Shown piece after piece: positions 15,826 through 23,814 of a DNA stretch of 34,462 bases; the first letter of the stretch is position 1; every line of letters begins with the position of its first letter. The stretch is taken from the NCBI RefSeq assembly GCF_944324525.1, contig NZ_CALUWS010000029.1:1-34462 (forward strand), in the 5' to 3' direction. Origin of the DNA: an uncultured Desulfovibrio sp. GTDB taxonomy: Bacteria; Desulfobacterota; Desulfovibrionia; Desulfovibrionales; Desulfovibrionaceae. Both the position numbers and the translations under genes were made by a program. The notes beneath the pieces were generated by a model, which saw only the letters and a list, made by a program, of their open reading frames with translations, had not been told where the DNA came from and did no database searches.

Positions 15826-15985
15826 GGCCTGTTGACGCTATTCGCTGCGTGTTTGGGAGAAGGGGAACCCCTCGCTCCGCTGTCGATATCCGTAAGGCTT
15901 CTTCGTGCCTAACGGACACGGCCCGCCGGGCCGCCCGTTGGATCGCCGCCAGCACGGGAGTGTGGTCCCCTTCCCCCAAATGCCC
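15823..15985 (+). repeat. Dispersed repeat B, copy 1 (starts at the stop codon of the radical SAM gene)
   Basis: Begins TAGGGCCTGTTGAC, followed by a CTATTCGCTG block and AAGGGGAACCCCTC. The first 49-52 bases are nearly identical to 34411-34462. Inside, TTTGGGAGAAGGGGA (15852-15866) is the inverted complement, with one mismatch, of 15966-15980, enclosing a further nested hairpin (arms 15911-15915/15935-15939 and 15920-15924/15928-15932). The inverted ends suggest a small non-coding mobile element or a REP-like structure. Confidence 0.7.
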
Positions 15986-16419
15986 TTATCCCTTCCCCAG
16001 TGCGCTTTTTCCGGGGAAGCGTCGGGAAAATGAGGCGGCCCCGCCGCCAAAGACACGTAAAGCGTGCATGGTTTGTTTTTTTCTTGTTTATTGAAGTTGT
16101 TTGTAAAATTTGCGTTAACCGGCCCTGGTTCCCGGCACGCGATATAAAGGTGGGAGCGCCTGCAGGGGAAGTCTGAGGCAGGAGGATTCCTTCCCCGGAG
16201 GGGCAAAGGGGCATGGTGCAGCGCAGGCGGTCACGCGAAAAACATGGGGCATCCGCTCAGCCTGGGCCCTCTGGCGGCTTTCAAGGAGAGTGGAATGCCC
16301 GTCCGGTGGCGCAGGCAGGCGACACGGCGCTGGCCGGCATGGCTGATGTTTCAATCAAGACGCTTCTTTTTTCGCAAGACAAATCTCTGTCAAGGTCAGG
16401 ACTACAAAATATTTTTTCT
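15986..16419. other. Gap between repeat B and the pylT promoter
   Basis: No convincing gene. It contains the possible terminator at 16034-16083, an AT-rich stretch (16070-16115) and a GC-rich part with several possible stems, for example CCTGC (16158)/GCAGG (16178) and CAGGCGG/CCGC near 16225-16265. Short open frames on both strands have no good start signals or recognisable composition. I could not match it to a known riboswitch. Confidence 0.4.
16034..16083 (+). terminator. Possible terminator after the radical SAM gene
   Basis: A 6-bp stem GGCGGC/GCCGCC (16034-16048) and a small 4-bp stem CACG/CGTG (16054-16066) are followed by a T-rich run at 16071-16082. The spacing from stem to T-run is loose. 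Confidence 0.35.
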
Positions 16420-16459
16420 GATATATCTTCTGGACAGGCGGAGGAGAGTAGGCTATAGT
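16420..16459 (+). promoter_or_regulatory. pylT promoter with upstream GATATATC box
   Basis: TGGACA (16431-16436), a 17-base spacer and TATAGT (16454-16459) form a strong housekeeping-type promoter, each element matching consensus at five of six positions. Transcription would start near 16466, about 30 bases before the tRNA. The GATATATC core (16420-16427) ends three bases upstream of the -35 element, a position typical of activator sites. Confidence 0.7.
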
Positions 16460-16496
16460 CCATTCGACGCCTGAATGAGACGGCAATCGGCAAAAC

Positions 16497-16568
16497 GGGG
16501 TGTGGATCGTATGGATCGCAGGGACTCTAAACCCCTGTAGCCGGGTGAGACTCCCGGACACCCCGCCA
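16497..16568 (+). tRNA. pylT: tRNA-Pyl (anticodon CUA)
   Basis: A 72-base amber-suppressor tRNA. The acceptor stem is GGGGTGT/ACACCCC, the D arm has a 4-bp stem GATC/GATC with a 5-base loop, the anticodon arm has loop CTCTAAA with anticodon CTA at 16527-16529, the variable loop is only three bases, the T stem is CCGGG/CCCGG, the discriminator is G and CCA is encoded. One base between acceptor and D stems, the small D loop lacking the usual GG, and the short variable loop are hallmarks of tRNA-Pyl. It is probably cotranscribed with pylSn, which begins 69 bases downstream. Confidence 0.95.
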
Positions 16569-16637
16569 AAAAATTTCCGCCGCCGGAGCATGGCGGGAAC
16601 TGCCGTACCGCAAGCGCAGGCCGTCAGGAGTCTTCCC

Positions 16638-16997
16638 ATGAGCGATATCCCGACGCCTACCCGTCTCGCTCCCAAAAAGCGGACCTACCGCAAGAATCAG
16701 CCGCTTTTCGCCCTTATCGGCAAGATGAAGCTCTGGCCGTCGCGGCGCGGCATCCTCCACGGCATCCGCAGCATGGAAGTGAACGGCGATCATGCCGTCA
16801 TCTCCACCCACTGCGGCAAGACCTTCCTCGTGCGCAACGCGCGTACCTCCCGGGCCAGCCGCTGGCTGCGCAACAAGATCTACGCCACCCCCTGTCCCAT
16901 TTGCCGGGTGCCGGACTGGAAGCTGGAAAAGTATCAGGGCACGGCTTTCCGCAAGAAGTCCGGCGCGGTCCTGCGAGAAGGGAGGGCGGACGCATGA
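16638..16997 (+). CDS. pylSn: Pyrrolysyl-tRNA synthetase N-terminal tRNA-binding protein PylSn
   Basis: A 119-residue stand-alone version of the N-terminal domain of archaeal PylRS, as found in bacteria with split synthetases. It grips the T arm and compact variable loop of tRNA-Pyl. By alignment from memory with the archaeal domain, the zinc ligands would be H41, C59, C86 and C89 (CPIC). The start is the ATG with AGGAG seven bases upstream; the open frame extends back through pylT but that part is the tRNA gene. Its TGA overlaps the ATG of pylSc. Confidence 0.93.
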   Translation: MSDIPTPTRLAPKKRTYRKNQPLFALIGKMKLWPSRRGILHGIRSMEVNGDHAVISTHCGKTFLVRNARTSRASRWLRNKIYATPCPICRVPDWKLEKYQGTAFRKKSGAVLREGRADA

Positions 16998-17833
16998 TCC
17001 GGTTCACCGAAGAACAGCGGCACCGGCTTGCCGAGCTCGGCGCGGAGGCTGCCGGTCTGGACGCCGCATTCGAGGACGCCGTCCAGCGCAATCAGGCCTT
17101 CCAGCAGTGGGAGAGCCGCCTTGTGGCCGAGCAGCACCAGCGGCTCGACCAGTGGTGCGCGCAGCAGCGCCGCCCCTTCATCCTGGAGCTGGAAGAGCGG
17201 CTTGCCGCCGCCCTGCGGGCCGAGGGCTTCCTCCAGATGCATACGCCGCTCATCATCTCCCGCAAGCGTTTGGAAAAGATGGGCGTCTTTTCCGGCTCCA
17301 TCATGGAGAAGCAGGTCTTCTGGCTGGATGACCGTCGCTGCCTGCGGCCCATGCTGGCCCCCAATCTCTACGAATGCATGCGCGAGCTGGGGCGGTTGCG
17401 GCCGCGCCCGCTGCGTCTTTTCGAGATCGGGCCCTGTTTCCGCCGGGAAACGCAGGGGCAGCGGCACGCCAACGAATTCACCATGCTGAATCTGGTGGAG
17501 ATGGGCATCCCCGAGGGGGAGGATCTGCGGGAGCGCCTGTTGCGCTGGGGCCGCCTGGTGCTCGATACGGCGGGCATCGCCGGCTGGCGCATGGTCGGGG
17601 AGGAATCCTCCGTCTACGGCGAAACGGATGACTTTGTGGACGCCAACGGCATGGAGCTGGCCTCCTCGGCGGTCGGGCCCCATCCGCTGGATGCCCCCTG
17701 GGGGATCATGGAAAACTGGGTAGGCATAGGCTTCGGGCTGGAACGGCTGAGCATGGCCGCCACCGGCGAGAGCAATATGGCGCGGACCGGACGCAGCCTT
17801 GCCTATATCAACGGGATCAGGCTGCATCTATGA
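16994..17833 (+). CDS. pylSc: Pyrrolysyl-tRNA synthetase catalytic subunit PylSc
   Basis: A 279-residue class II aminoacyl-tRNA synthetase core that charges tRNA-Pyl. Motif 2 is FEIGPCFRRET and motif 3 is GFGLERL. Against Methanosarcina PylRS, the Pyl pocket residues Y306, N346, Y384 and W417 correspond to Y126, N166, Y208 and W242, while L309 becomes M129 and C348 becomes V168. It starts with ATG overlapping the pylSn stop (ATGA) and ends in TGA overlapping the pylB ATG in the same way, so pylSn, pylSc and pylB are translationally coupled. Confidence 0.95.
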   Translation: MIRFTEEQRHRLAELGAEAAGLDAAFEDAVQRNQAFQQWESRLVAEQHQRLDQWCAQQRRPFILELEERLAAALRAEGFLQMHTPLIISRKRLEKMGVFSGSIMEKQVFWLDDRRCLRPMLAPNLYECMRELGRLRPRPLRLFEIGPCFRRETQGQRHANEFTMLNLVEMGIPEGEDLRERLLRWGRLVLDTAGIAGWRMVGEESSVYGETDDFVDANGMELASSAVGPHPLDAPWGIMENWVGIGFGLERLSMAATGESNMARTGRSLAYINGIRLHL

Positions 17834-18903
17834 ACGGGCTTGCTGCACAGGACCGCCTGCGGGAGCTGTTCTCCCGCACGGAACAGGGCGGGGACGAAGA
17901 ACTTTTCCGGCAGGCGCGGGAAGCGCGGACGGCCTGCTGGGGCGACCGTATCTTTCTGTACGGTTTCCTCTACCTCAGCACCTTTTGCCGCAATGACTGC
18001 GCTTTTTGCCAGTACCGGCGCAGCAATGCGGAGGAGCAGCGGTACCGCAAATCTCTGCGGGAACTGCGGGAGGCGGGGCTGCGTCTGGCGGAGGACGGCG
18101 TCCATCTGCTGGATCTGACGCTGGGAGAGGACCCGTATTTCGTGGAAGGGGAGGGCTTTTCCCGGCTGGAGGAGATGGTAGCCGCCCTGCACCGGGAAAC
18201 AGGCCTGCCCATCATGGTCTCTCCCGGCGTCATCACGGCGGAGCAGCTCACCCGCCTGCGGCAGGCGGGGGCGGACTGGTACGCCTGCTATCAGGAAACG
18301 CATGATCAACGACAGTTCGCCCGACTGCGCCTCGGGCAGGACTTCGACCGCCGCCGTCAGGCGCGGCTGGATGCCGCCGCCGCGGGCCTGCTGGTGGAAG
18401 ACGGCCTGCTGACGGGCTTGGGCGAGACGGCGGACGAACTGGCGGCCTCCCTGCTCGCCATGCGGGCCGAGCCCCTTTCGCAGGTGCGCGCCATGAGCTA
18501 TGTGCCGCATGCCTGCACGCTGCCCGTGTCCGAGCCCGAGGCGGCCGGCGGACAGTGGGCGCATGAGCTGCGCGCCATCGCCGCCATGCGCCGGCTCATG
18601 CCGGACAGGCTCATACCCGCTTCGCTGGATGTGGACGGGCTGGAAGGTCTGCGCATGCGCCTGCAGGCCGGAGCCAATGTGGTGACGTCCATCGTGCCGT
18701 CCGGCTGCGGCTTTGCCGGCGTGGCGACCCGGGAGCTGGATATCGACAACGAGCGGCGCAGCGTGGCCGCCGTCCGGCGCGTACTGGACGATATGGGCAT
18801 GGAGATGGCCACGGCGGCGGACTATGCCCGCTGGGTGGCGGCTCGCCGTCAGGCACTGGCCGCGGACGGCGGACAGTCCGGGGATGTTGCCGCATGCGGG
18901 TAG
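17830..18903 (+). CDS. pylB: Methylornithine synthase PylB (radical SAM)
   Basis: A 357-residue radical SAM mutase converting L-lysine to (3R)-3-methyl-D-ornithine, the first step of pyrrolysine synthesis. The 4Fe-4S motif is C53-x3-C57-x2-C60 (CRNDCAFC). Other family features are LDLTLGEDP, YACYQETH and a C-terminal IVPSGCGFAGVA segment. It ends in TAG (18901-18903), and the pylC ATG lies inside its last codons (18894). If this TAG were read as Pyl, the pylB frame would continue for more than 130 codons over pylC to about 19305. Confidence 0.95.
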   Translation: MNGLAAQDRLRELFSRTEQGGDEELFRQAREARTACWGDRIFLYGFLYLSTFCRNDCAFCQYRRSNAEEQRYRKSLRELREAGLRLAEDGVHLLDLTLGEDPYFVEGEGFSRLEEMVAALHRETGLPIMVSPGVITAEQLTRLRQAGADWYACYQETHDQRQFARLRLGQDFDRRRQARLDAAAAGLLVEDGLLTGLGETADELAASLLAMRAEPLSQVRAMSYVPHACTLPVSEPEAAGGQWAHELRAIAAMRRLMPDRLIPASLDVDGLEGLRMRLQAGANVVTSIVPSGCGFAGVATRELDIDNERRSVAAVRRVLDDMGMEMATAADYARWVAARRQALAADGGQSGDVAACG

Positions 18904-20036
18904 CCGTCATCGGGGGCGGGCTCCAGGGCGTGGAGCTGTGTCTGCTGGCCCGCCGGGCCGGCTGGCGCACGCTGCTCGTGGATCGCCGCCCGCTGCCTCC
19001 GGCCCGCTATCTTGCGGACGATTTCCTGTGCACGGACATCACGGCGGACGATGGCCCGGACGGCATGTCGTCCCCGCTTGTCCGGGCGCTGGACGGCGTG
19101 GATCTGGTCTTTCCGGCGCTGGAGGACGACCCGGCCCTGGCGGCCCTCGGCACGGCCTGCGCGCGTACCGGCGTACCGCTGGCCTTTGACCCGGCGGCAT
19201 ACGCCGTCAGCAGCAGCAAGCTGCGCAGCCGGGACTTCTTCGAGCGCTGCGGCACGCCCATCCCCCGGCCTGTCCGTCCCGATGCTCCGGTACGCTATCC
19301 CCTGATCGCCAAGCCTTCCGCGGGCAGCGGCAGCCGGGGCGTGCATCTGCTGCACGACGAGGCCGAGTTGTCCGCCTGTCTGCCGCAGGGCCTGCGGACG
19401 CCCGGCTGGATCGTGGAGGCCTATTGCCCCGGACGCCAGTTCTCGCTGGAAGTCAGCGGCACGCCGGGCAACTACAGGACGTCCCAGTTTACCGAGTTGT
19501 TGCTTGACGATGTTTTTGACTGTCGCGGCGTCCTTGCCCCGGTGGCTGAGCCGGATATGGCCGCTGCCGTCGCGGAGGAGTTGCACCGTCTGGCCGAGGG
19601 GCTGGCGCTGCACGGGCTCATGGACGTGGAAGTGGTCGCCGCGCCCGACGGCTGGCGCGTGCTGGAGATCGACGCGCGTTTCCCCAGCCAGACGCCGCTG
19701 ACGGTCTGGCTTTCCACGGGCCGCAATCTGGCCGAGGAGCTGGCATCCTGCTTCCTGCCGCTGGAGCCCGCCGCCGGTCGTGACGTCCCCCGTCCGGCGG
19801 CCTATCTCCATGTGGCGCGCCAGGGCGGGGAGATCCGCTTCCCCGGCGAGCATTCCCTGACGCAGGTGGGGCCGCTGCGCCTTGTGGACGGCATCCCCGG
19901 CACGGAAGGCATGCTGCTGGGCGGTGACCTGCGCTCGGGCGACTGGGCGGGCGTGCTGCTGCTGGCGGCGGACAGCGCGGCGGAACTCGAGGAGCGGCGG
20001 CAGGCGGCGCTGGAGTACGTCACGACCGCCGGCTGA
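18894..20036 (+). CDS. pylC: 3-methylornithine-L-lysine ligase PylC
   Basis: A 380-residue ATP-grasp ligase joining 3-methyl-D-ornithine to the epsilon-amine of L-lysine. It has an N-terminal Rossmann-like segment VAVIGGGLQGVE, the ATP-grasp lysine in LIAKPSAGSGSRGV and the metal-binding part MDVEVV...VLEIDARFPS. It starts ten bases inside pylB and ends in TGA. A 111-base gap separates it from pylD, the only real gap between protein genes of the operon. Confidence 0.94.
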   Translation: MRVAVIGGGLQGVELCLLARRAGWRTLLVDRRPLPPARYLADDFLCTDITADDGPDGMSSPLVRALDGVDLVFPALEDDPALAALGTACARTGVPLAFDPAAYAVSSSKLRSRDFFERCGTPIPRPVRPDAPVRYPLIAKPSAGSGSRGVHLLHDEAELSACLPQGLRTPGWIVEAYCPGRQFSLEVSGTPGNYRTSQFTELLLDDVFDCRGVLAPVAEPDMAAAVAEELHRLAEGLALHGLMDVEVVAAPDGWRVLEIDARFPSQTPLTVWLSTGRNLAEELASCFLPLEPAAGRDVPRPAAYLHVARQGGEIRFPGEHSLTQVGPLRLVDGIPGTEGMLLGGDLRSGDWAGVLLLAADSAAELEERRQAALEYVTTAG

Positions 20037-20147
20037 GTCCGTTTTCAGCGCGGCGGCAGGCGGACGGCATGAGGCGGCGGTTTTTCGTGCGTTGCGGCAG
20101 GCCAGGAGAAGATCCGGGCTTTGCCGCATCCGTACAAGGGGGAGAGC

Positions 20148-20996
20148 ATGACCCGACTTTGTGAAAACGATCTGGCCGGTCAGGCCGACGACTGGGGAGT
20201 CTATGCCGCGCGCCTGCGGCAGACGGTGGGCTGCGGCCTTGAGGAGGTATGCGCGCGGGCGCTGGAGCTGTCGCCCGCTGCGGTGCGCCGGGCGCTTGCC
20301 GCCGTGCGGGTGGGCGTGGTGCCTGTGAGCAGCGGCGAAGGCTGCATCCCGGGCTTCGCGGAGCTGCTGGCGGCCACGGCGCGGGCGCTGGGCAGCGCCG
20401 CCGTGGTGCTGCCGCCCGATGACGAGGGCTTTGCCCAGGCGCGGGCCGGGGCGTGCGACGTGTTGCTTTGGGCGGATGACGATACCTATCTTGCCGAACA
20501 TGTCCGCAACGGCGCGTATGCCGAGAACGGCTGGGCCACCGGACGCGGTTTTGCCGCCGCCCTGAGCGGCATGGCGGAACGCTACGCCTGCGAACGCCGG
20601 GTGCTGGTGCTGGGGGCGGGGCCGGTGGGCATGTCCGCCGCCGCCTGGCTTGCCGGGCAGGGCTTTGCCGTCACGCTCTGCGATACCGTGCCGGGCCGGG
20701 CGCAGGCCCGCGCGGCGAACATCCCCCACTGCCGGGGGATCACGCCCGCGGAGCTGGACGGGCTCGCGCCGTTCCCCTGTCTTCTGGACGCCTCTCCCAC
20801 GGATGCCTGCGTTCCCCTGCAACACCTTGCCGCCGGCGTCTGCATCAGCGCGCCCTGCGTGCCCTGTCCCTGGCTGGGATGCGCCCCTGTGCCGGAACGG
20901 CTCTGGCACGATCCGCTGCAGCTGGGGACGGCCGTCATGCTGGCTGCCGCTGCCTGCGGCGTCTCCGGCGGCAGCGCGGAAGGAAAGCGGACGTGA
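20148..20996 (+). CDS. pylD: Pyrrolysine synthase PylD
   Basis: A 282-residue NAD-dependent dehydrogenase of the PylD family that oxidises the methylornithine-lysine dipeptide, after which cyclisation gives pyrrolysine. The dinucleotide site is VLVLGAGPVGMSAAAWL, near residue 155. The start at the ATG reading MTRLCEND is supported by GGGGGAG just upstream; an ATG-like start nine codons earlier lacks one. The TGA stop overlaps the ATG of the next gene (TGATG), tying the importer to the pyl operon. Confidence 0.93.
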   Translation: MTRLCENDLAGQADDWGVYAARLRQTVGCGLEEVCARALELSPAAVRRALAAVRVGVVPVSSGEGCIPGFAELLAATARALGSAAVVLPPDDEGFAQARAGACDVLLWADDDTYLAEHVRNGAYAENGWATGRGFAAALSGMAERYACERRVLVLGAGPVGMSAAAWLAGQGFAVTLCDTVPGRAQARAANIPHCRGITPAELDGLAPFPCLLDASPTDACVPLQHLAAGVCISAPCVPCPWLGCAPVPERLWHDPLQLGTAVMLAAAACGVSGGSAEGKRT

Positions 20997-21979
20997 TGCC
21001 CGCTCGCCTGCTGCGGTCCGGCCTTGCCGTCGCCGTCTGCGCGCTGTGTCTGCTTTTCGCGACGGGGACGCGTGCGGAGACCTGGCGGCTGGGTACCTGG
21101 AAGACCGCGCAGACCCTGCAGCCCTATCTGTATGCCGATGCCGGCGAAGACGGCATTGAGGTACGCATCTCCCCCTTCACCAATCCCGCCGATCAGAAGG
21201 CCGCTCTGCTGGCGGGCAGTCTGGACATGGCCGGGACCACGCTGGCGCTGGCCATCCAGGCCGCCGCACGCGGCGAGCCGGTGGTGCTCGTGGCCTCGCT
21301 GTGCGGCAAGTGCTCGGCGCTGGTGGTGGGCAGGGACAGCGGCATAACGATGCCGGAGCAGCTGCGCGGCAAGCGCATCGCCTATGTGCCGGGCACGATG
21401 CATGAGGTGTTGCTGCGGGATCTGCTGCGCCGGCACGGTCTGGATGCCCGCCGGGACGTGCAGCTCCTGCGGGTGGATTTCTTTGACATGAATACGGCCC
21501 TGGCCCGCGGCGACGTGGACGCCTACCTGTCCGGCGAGCCGCTGCCCGCACAGGCCGTGCGGCGGGGCGTGGGGCGCATCCTGGCCTATCCGTATTTCGA
21601 CGACAGCATCGGTACCGTCAACAGTGGTCTGATCGTGCACAAGGAACTTGTTGCCCGTGATCCGGAGCGGGTACGGCGCATGGTGGCCGCGCACAAGCGG
21701 GCCACGGAGCGTCTGCGTGCGGATACGCGGCGCTGGCTGGATGCCGCCGCCCGTCTGACCGGGCTGGAGCGGGAACTGTTGACGCAGGCCGCGTCCAATA
21801 TGGAACTGACCTGGGACATGGACGCGTCTTTCCTGCGGCGGCTGGCCGCGCTGGGAGCGCGCATGAAGGCGCTGGGGCTCATCGCCCGGGAGCCGGATTA
21901 CGCCGCCCTCGTCGACATCCGGTTCGTGGACGCTCTGCGGACGCCGTCCGCCGGAGCTTCGGCCCCGGAGGCGCGCTGA
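20996..21979 (+). CDS. ABC importer periplasmic substrate-binding protein (SsuA/NrtA/TauA type)
   Basis: A 327-residue secreted protein. Residues 1-28 form a signal peptide with a hydrophobic core (AVAVCALCLLFA) and a TRA cleavage site; there is no lipobox. The mature part follows the NMT1/SsuA fold: a short first strand (WRLGTWKT), the PADQKAALLAGSLDMAG segment, LRGKRIAYVPGTMHE and FFDMNTALARGDVDAYLSGEP. Members import sulfonates, nitrate, thiamine precursors or small amines. The ligand here cannot be read from sequence. Overlap with pylD by TGATG means it is made with the pyl enzymes. Confidence 0.85.
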   Translation: MPARLLRSGLAVAVCALCLLFATGTRAETWRLGTWKTAQTLQPYLYADAGEDGIEVRISPFTNPADQKAALLAGSLDMAGTTLALAIQAAARGEPVVLVASLCGKCSALVVGRDSGITMPEQLRGKRIAYVPGTMHEVLLRDLLRRHGLDARRDVQLLRVDFFDMNTALARGDVDAYLSGEPLPAQAVRRGVGRILAYPYFDDSIGTVNSGLIVHKELVARDPERVRRMVAAHKRATERLRADTRRWLDAAARLTGLERELLTQAASNMELTWDMDASFLRRLAALGARMKALGLIAREPDYAALVDIRFVDALRTPSAGASAPEAR

Positions 21980-21982
21980 TCC

Positions 21983-22762
21983 ATGCGGGAGCGGGCGATC
22001 CGGAGACTGCTGCCGTGGCTGCTGCCCCTGCTGCTGCTCGGGGGCTGGGCCGGCGTCTGCGGGCTGGCCCTTGTGCCGGACTGGCTGCTGCCGCCTCCCT
22101 CGCGCGTGCTGGAGACGTTGGCCGTCTATCTGGGCATGGGCGCGGAAAACGCCGGCTGGAGCGGCTGCTTCTGGCCGGATGCCGCCGCCAGCCTCGGCCG
22201 GGTCGCCTGCGGCTATGCGCTGGCGGCGATCCCGGCCATCCCTCTGGGGCTGCTGGCGGGCCGCTGCGTCTGGGCGGAGCGCCTGCTTGGCGTCAGCCTG
22301 AACGGCATCCGCGCCGTCCCGGGCATAAGCTGGCTGCCGCTGGTCATCCTCTGGTGCGGCATCGGCTTTGTGGCCACGGTGACGCTCATCGCGCTGGCGG
22401 CCTTTTTCCCGGTCTATTTCAGCGCGGCCGCCGGGGCGGCCTCCGTGCCGACCAGCCTGACGGCGACCGGACGGATGCTCGGCCTGTCCCGTGCCGCCGT
22501 GTTCCGGCGCATCGTGCTGCCCTGGGCCATGCCGCAGCTGGCCGCCGGTCTGCGCGTGGCGCTGGGCTTCAGTTTTGCCTATCTCGTGCTGGGCGAGCTG
22601 ACCGGCGTTCCTGACGGGCTGGGAGCGCGCATCATGGAAGCGCGCATGAACGGGCAGGTGGATCTCCTGCTTTGCGGCATCGTCTGCATCGCCTGCCTCG
22701 GCGCTGTCTGCGACAGGGGGCTTGTCCTGCTGCTGCGCCGCCTGCCCGGGATGGTGCGCTGA
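21983..22762 (+). CDS. ABC importer permease (SsuC/TauC type)
   Basis: A 259-residue integral membrane protein with about six hydrophobic segments. The permease EAA-like loop around ATGRMLGLSRAAVFRRIVLPWAMP is the site that docks the ATPase. It follows the binding-protein gene by three bases and its TGA overlaps the ATPase ATG as TGATG. Confidence 0.88.
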   Translation: MRERAIRRLLPWLLPLLLLGGWAGVCGLALVPDWLLPPPSRVLETLAVYLGMGAENAGWSGCFWPDAAASLGRVACGYALAAIPAIPLGLLAGRCVWAERLLGVSLNGIRAVPGISWLPLVILWCGIGFVATVTLIALAAFFPVYFSAAAGAASVPTSLTATGRMLGLSRAAVFRRIVLPWAMPQLAAGLRVALGFSFAYLVLGELTGVPDGLGARIMEARMNGQVDLLLCGIVCIACLGAVCDRGLVLLLRRLPGMVR

Positions 22763-23502
22763 TGTCTCTGCTGGTCTGCCGTTCCCTGCGCAAGTCCTTT
22801 GACGGGCGGCTGGTGCTGCCGCCGACGGATCTCTGCCTTGCGCCGGGCAGCCTGACGGTCCTCATCGGGGAAAGCGGCTGCGGCAAGAGCACGCTGCTGC
22901 GGCTGCTCGCGGGCCTGCTGCCGCCGGACGGCGGGGACGTCCAGCTGGACGGCCGGCCCTGTACCGGGCCCGGGCCGGAGCGGCTGCTGATCTTTCAGGA
23001 AGATACGCTCTTCCCCTGGCTCAGCGTGGCGGAAAACGTGGCCTTCGGCCTGCGGGCCGGCGGGTTGCCCGCCGCCGAACGGCGGGAGAGGGTGGGGAGC
23101 CTGCTGGAGGCCGTGGGCCTTGCCGAAAAGGCGGAGGCCCTGCCCTCGGCCCTGTCCGGCGGCATGCGGCAGCGTACGGCGCTGGCCCGCGCCCTTGCCC
23201 TGCGGCCGCGCCTCCTGCTGCTGGACGAACCCTTTGCCGCGCTGGATGCCCTGACGCGCGGCCGCATGCAGCGCCTGCTGCTCGATCTGCGCGCGCGGAC
23301 CGGGCAGACCATGCTGCTGGTCAGCCATGACGTGGAAGAGGCCTGCCTGCTGGCGGATACGGTGCATGTCCTTGCGGCAGGCCGGGGCATCACGGCCTCG
23401 CATGTCCTGCCGTTCCCCCATCCCCGCCTGCCGGAAGATCCGCAGCTGACGGAGGCACGCCGCACGCTGCGGCGCATGCTGGCGGACAGCGTGCGCCACT
23501 GA
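22762..23502 (+). CDS. ABC importer ATPase (SsuB/TauB type)
   Basis: A 246-residue ATPase with Walker A GESGCGKST, Q-loop IFQEDTLFPW, signature LSGGMRQR, Walker B LLLLDEPFAALD and H-loop VSHDVEEA. This is a complete nucleotide-binding domain of the nitrate/sulfonate/taurine subfamily. It is the last gene of the pylT-pylSn-pylSc-pylB-pylC-pylD-importer unit; repeat A copy 2 begins 16 bases after its stop. Confidence 0.92.
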   Translation: MSLLVCRSLRKSFDGRLVLPPTDLCLAPGSLTVLIGESGCGKSTLLRLLAGLLPPDGGDVQLDGRPCTGPGPERLLIFQEDTLFPWLSVAENVAFGLRAGGLPAAERRERVGSLLEAVGLAEKAEALPSALSGGMRQRTALARALALRPRLLLLDEPFAALDALTRGRMQRLLLDLRARTGQTMLLVSHDVEEACLLADTVHVLAAGRGITASHVLPFPHPRLPEDPQLTEARRTLRRMLADSVRH

Positions 23503-23517
23503 CGGCTTTTCTTCTTT

Positions 23518-23660
23518 GAGAGCATTTCCAGTTTGAAATGCTTCTCGTTTCCCGCCATGCGGCCGGGCGCTGTGCGGAGAAAGCGCGGTTTTTCCGCTTG
23601 GTTTGGCCGGTCGGCGCTGTGTCGGCGACTCGCGTTTTCCTTTTTTCAAAGGCAAAACGC
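23518..23660 (+). repeat. Dispersed repeat A, copy 2 (after the ABC ATPase gene)
   Basis: About 143 bases sharing GAGCATTTCCAGTTTGAAA, AAAGCGCGGTTTTTCCGC, TTGGTTTGG, CGGCGCTGTG, CTCGCGTTTTCC and CAAAGGCAAAACGC with the other copies. It contains a terminator-like stem and ends before a T-rich tract, so it may also serve as the 3' end of the pyl transcript. Confidence 0.8.
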
Positions 23661-23752
23661 TTGAAGTTTTTTCTGCCGTGCGCCTTCTTTTTTTTTTCTC
23701 TCTCTCCGGTCCCGCCTTTCTGTCGGGCCGCCGTCTGCGCCGGACGCAAAGC

Positions 23753-23787
23753 GGGCTTCTCCTGCGGGAAAGGCACAGGAGAAGCCC
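23753..23787 (-). terminator. Terminator hairpin after the non-Pyl mttB homologue
   Basis: A perfect 12-bp stem (GGGCTTCTCCTG at 23753-23764 with CAGGAGAAGCCC at 23776-23787) and an 11-base loop, 27 bases beyond the stop codon of the gene at 23815. Only a short T-run follows on the minus strand. Confidence 0.55.
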
Positions 23788-23814
23788 GGCATAAGGAGGT
23801 CTTGTTCAGGGCGC

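Noticed and set aside
16213-16458. 81-residue plus-strand frame before pylT
   Set aside because: Has a loose GGAGG-like upstream sequence but a low-complexity composition and runs through the pylT promoter; no family similarity.
16500-16637. Longer N-terminus for PylSn starting inside pylT
   Set aside because: The extension is the tRNA gene and its trailer; the ATG at 16638 has a good AGGAG and begins the conserved domain.
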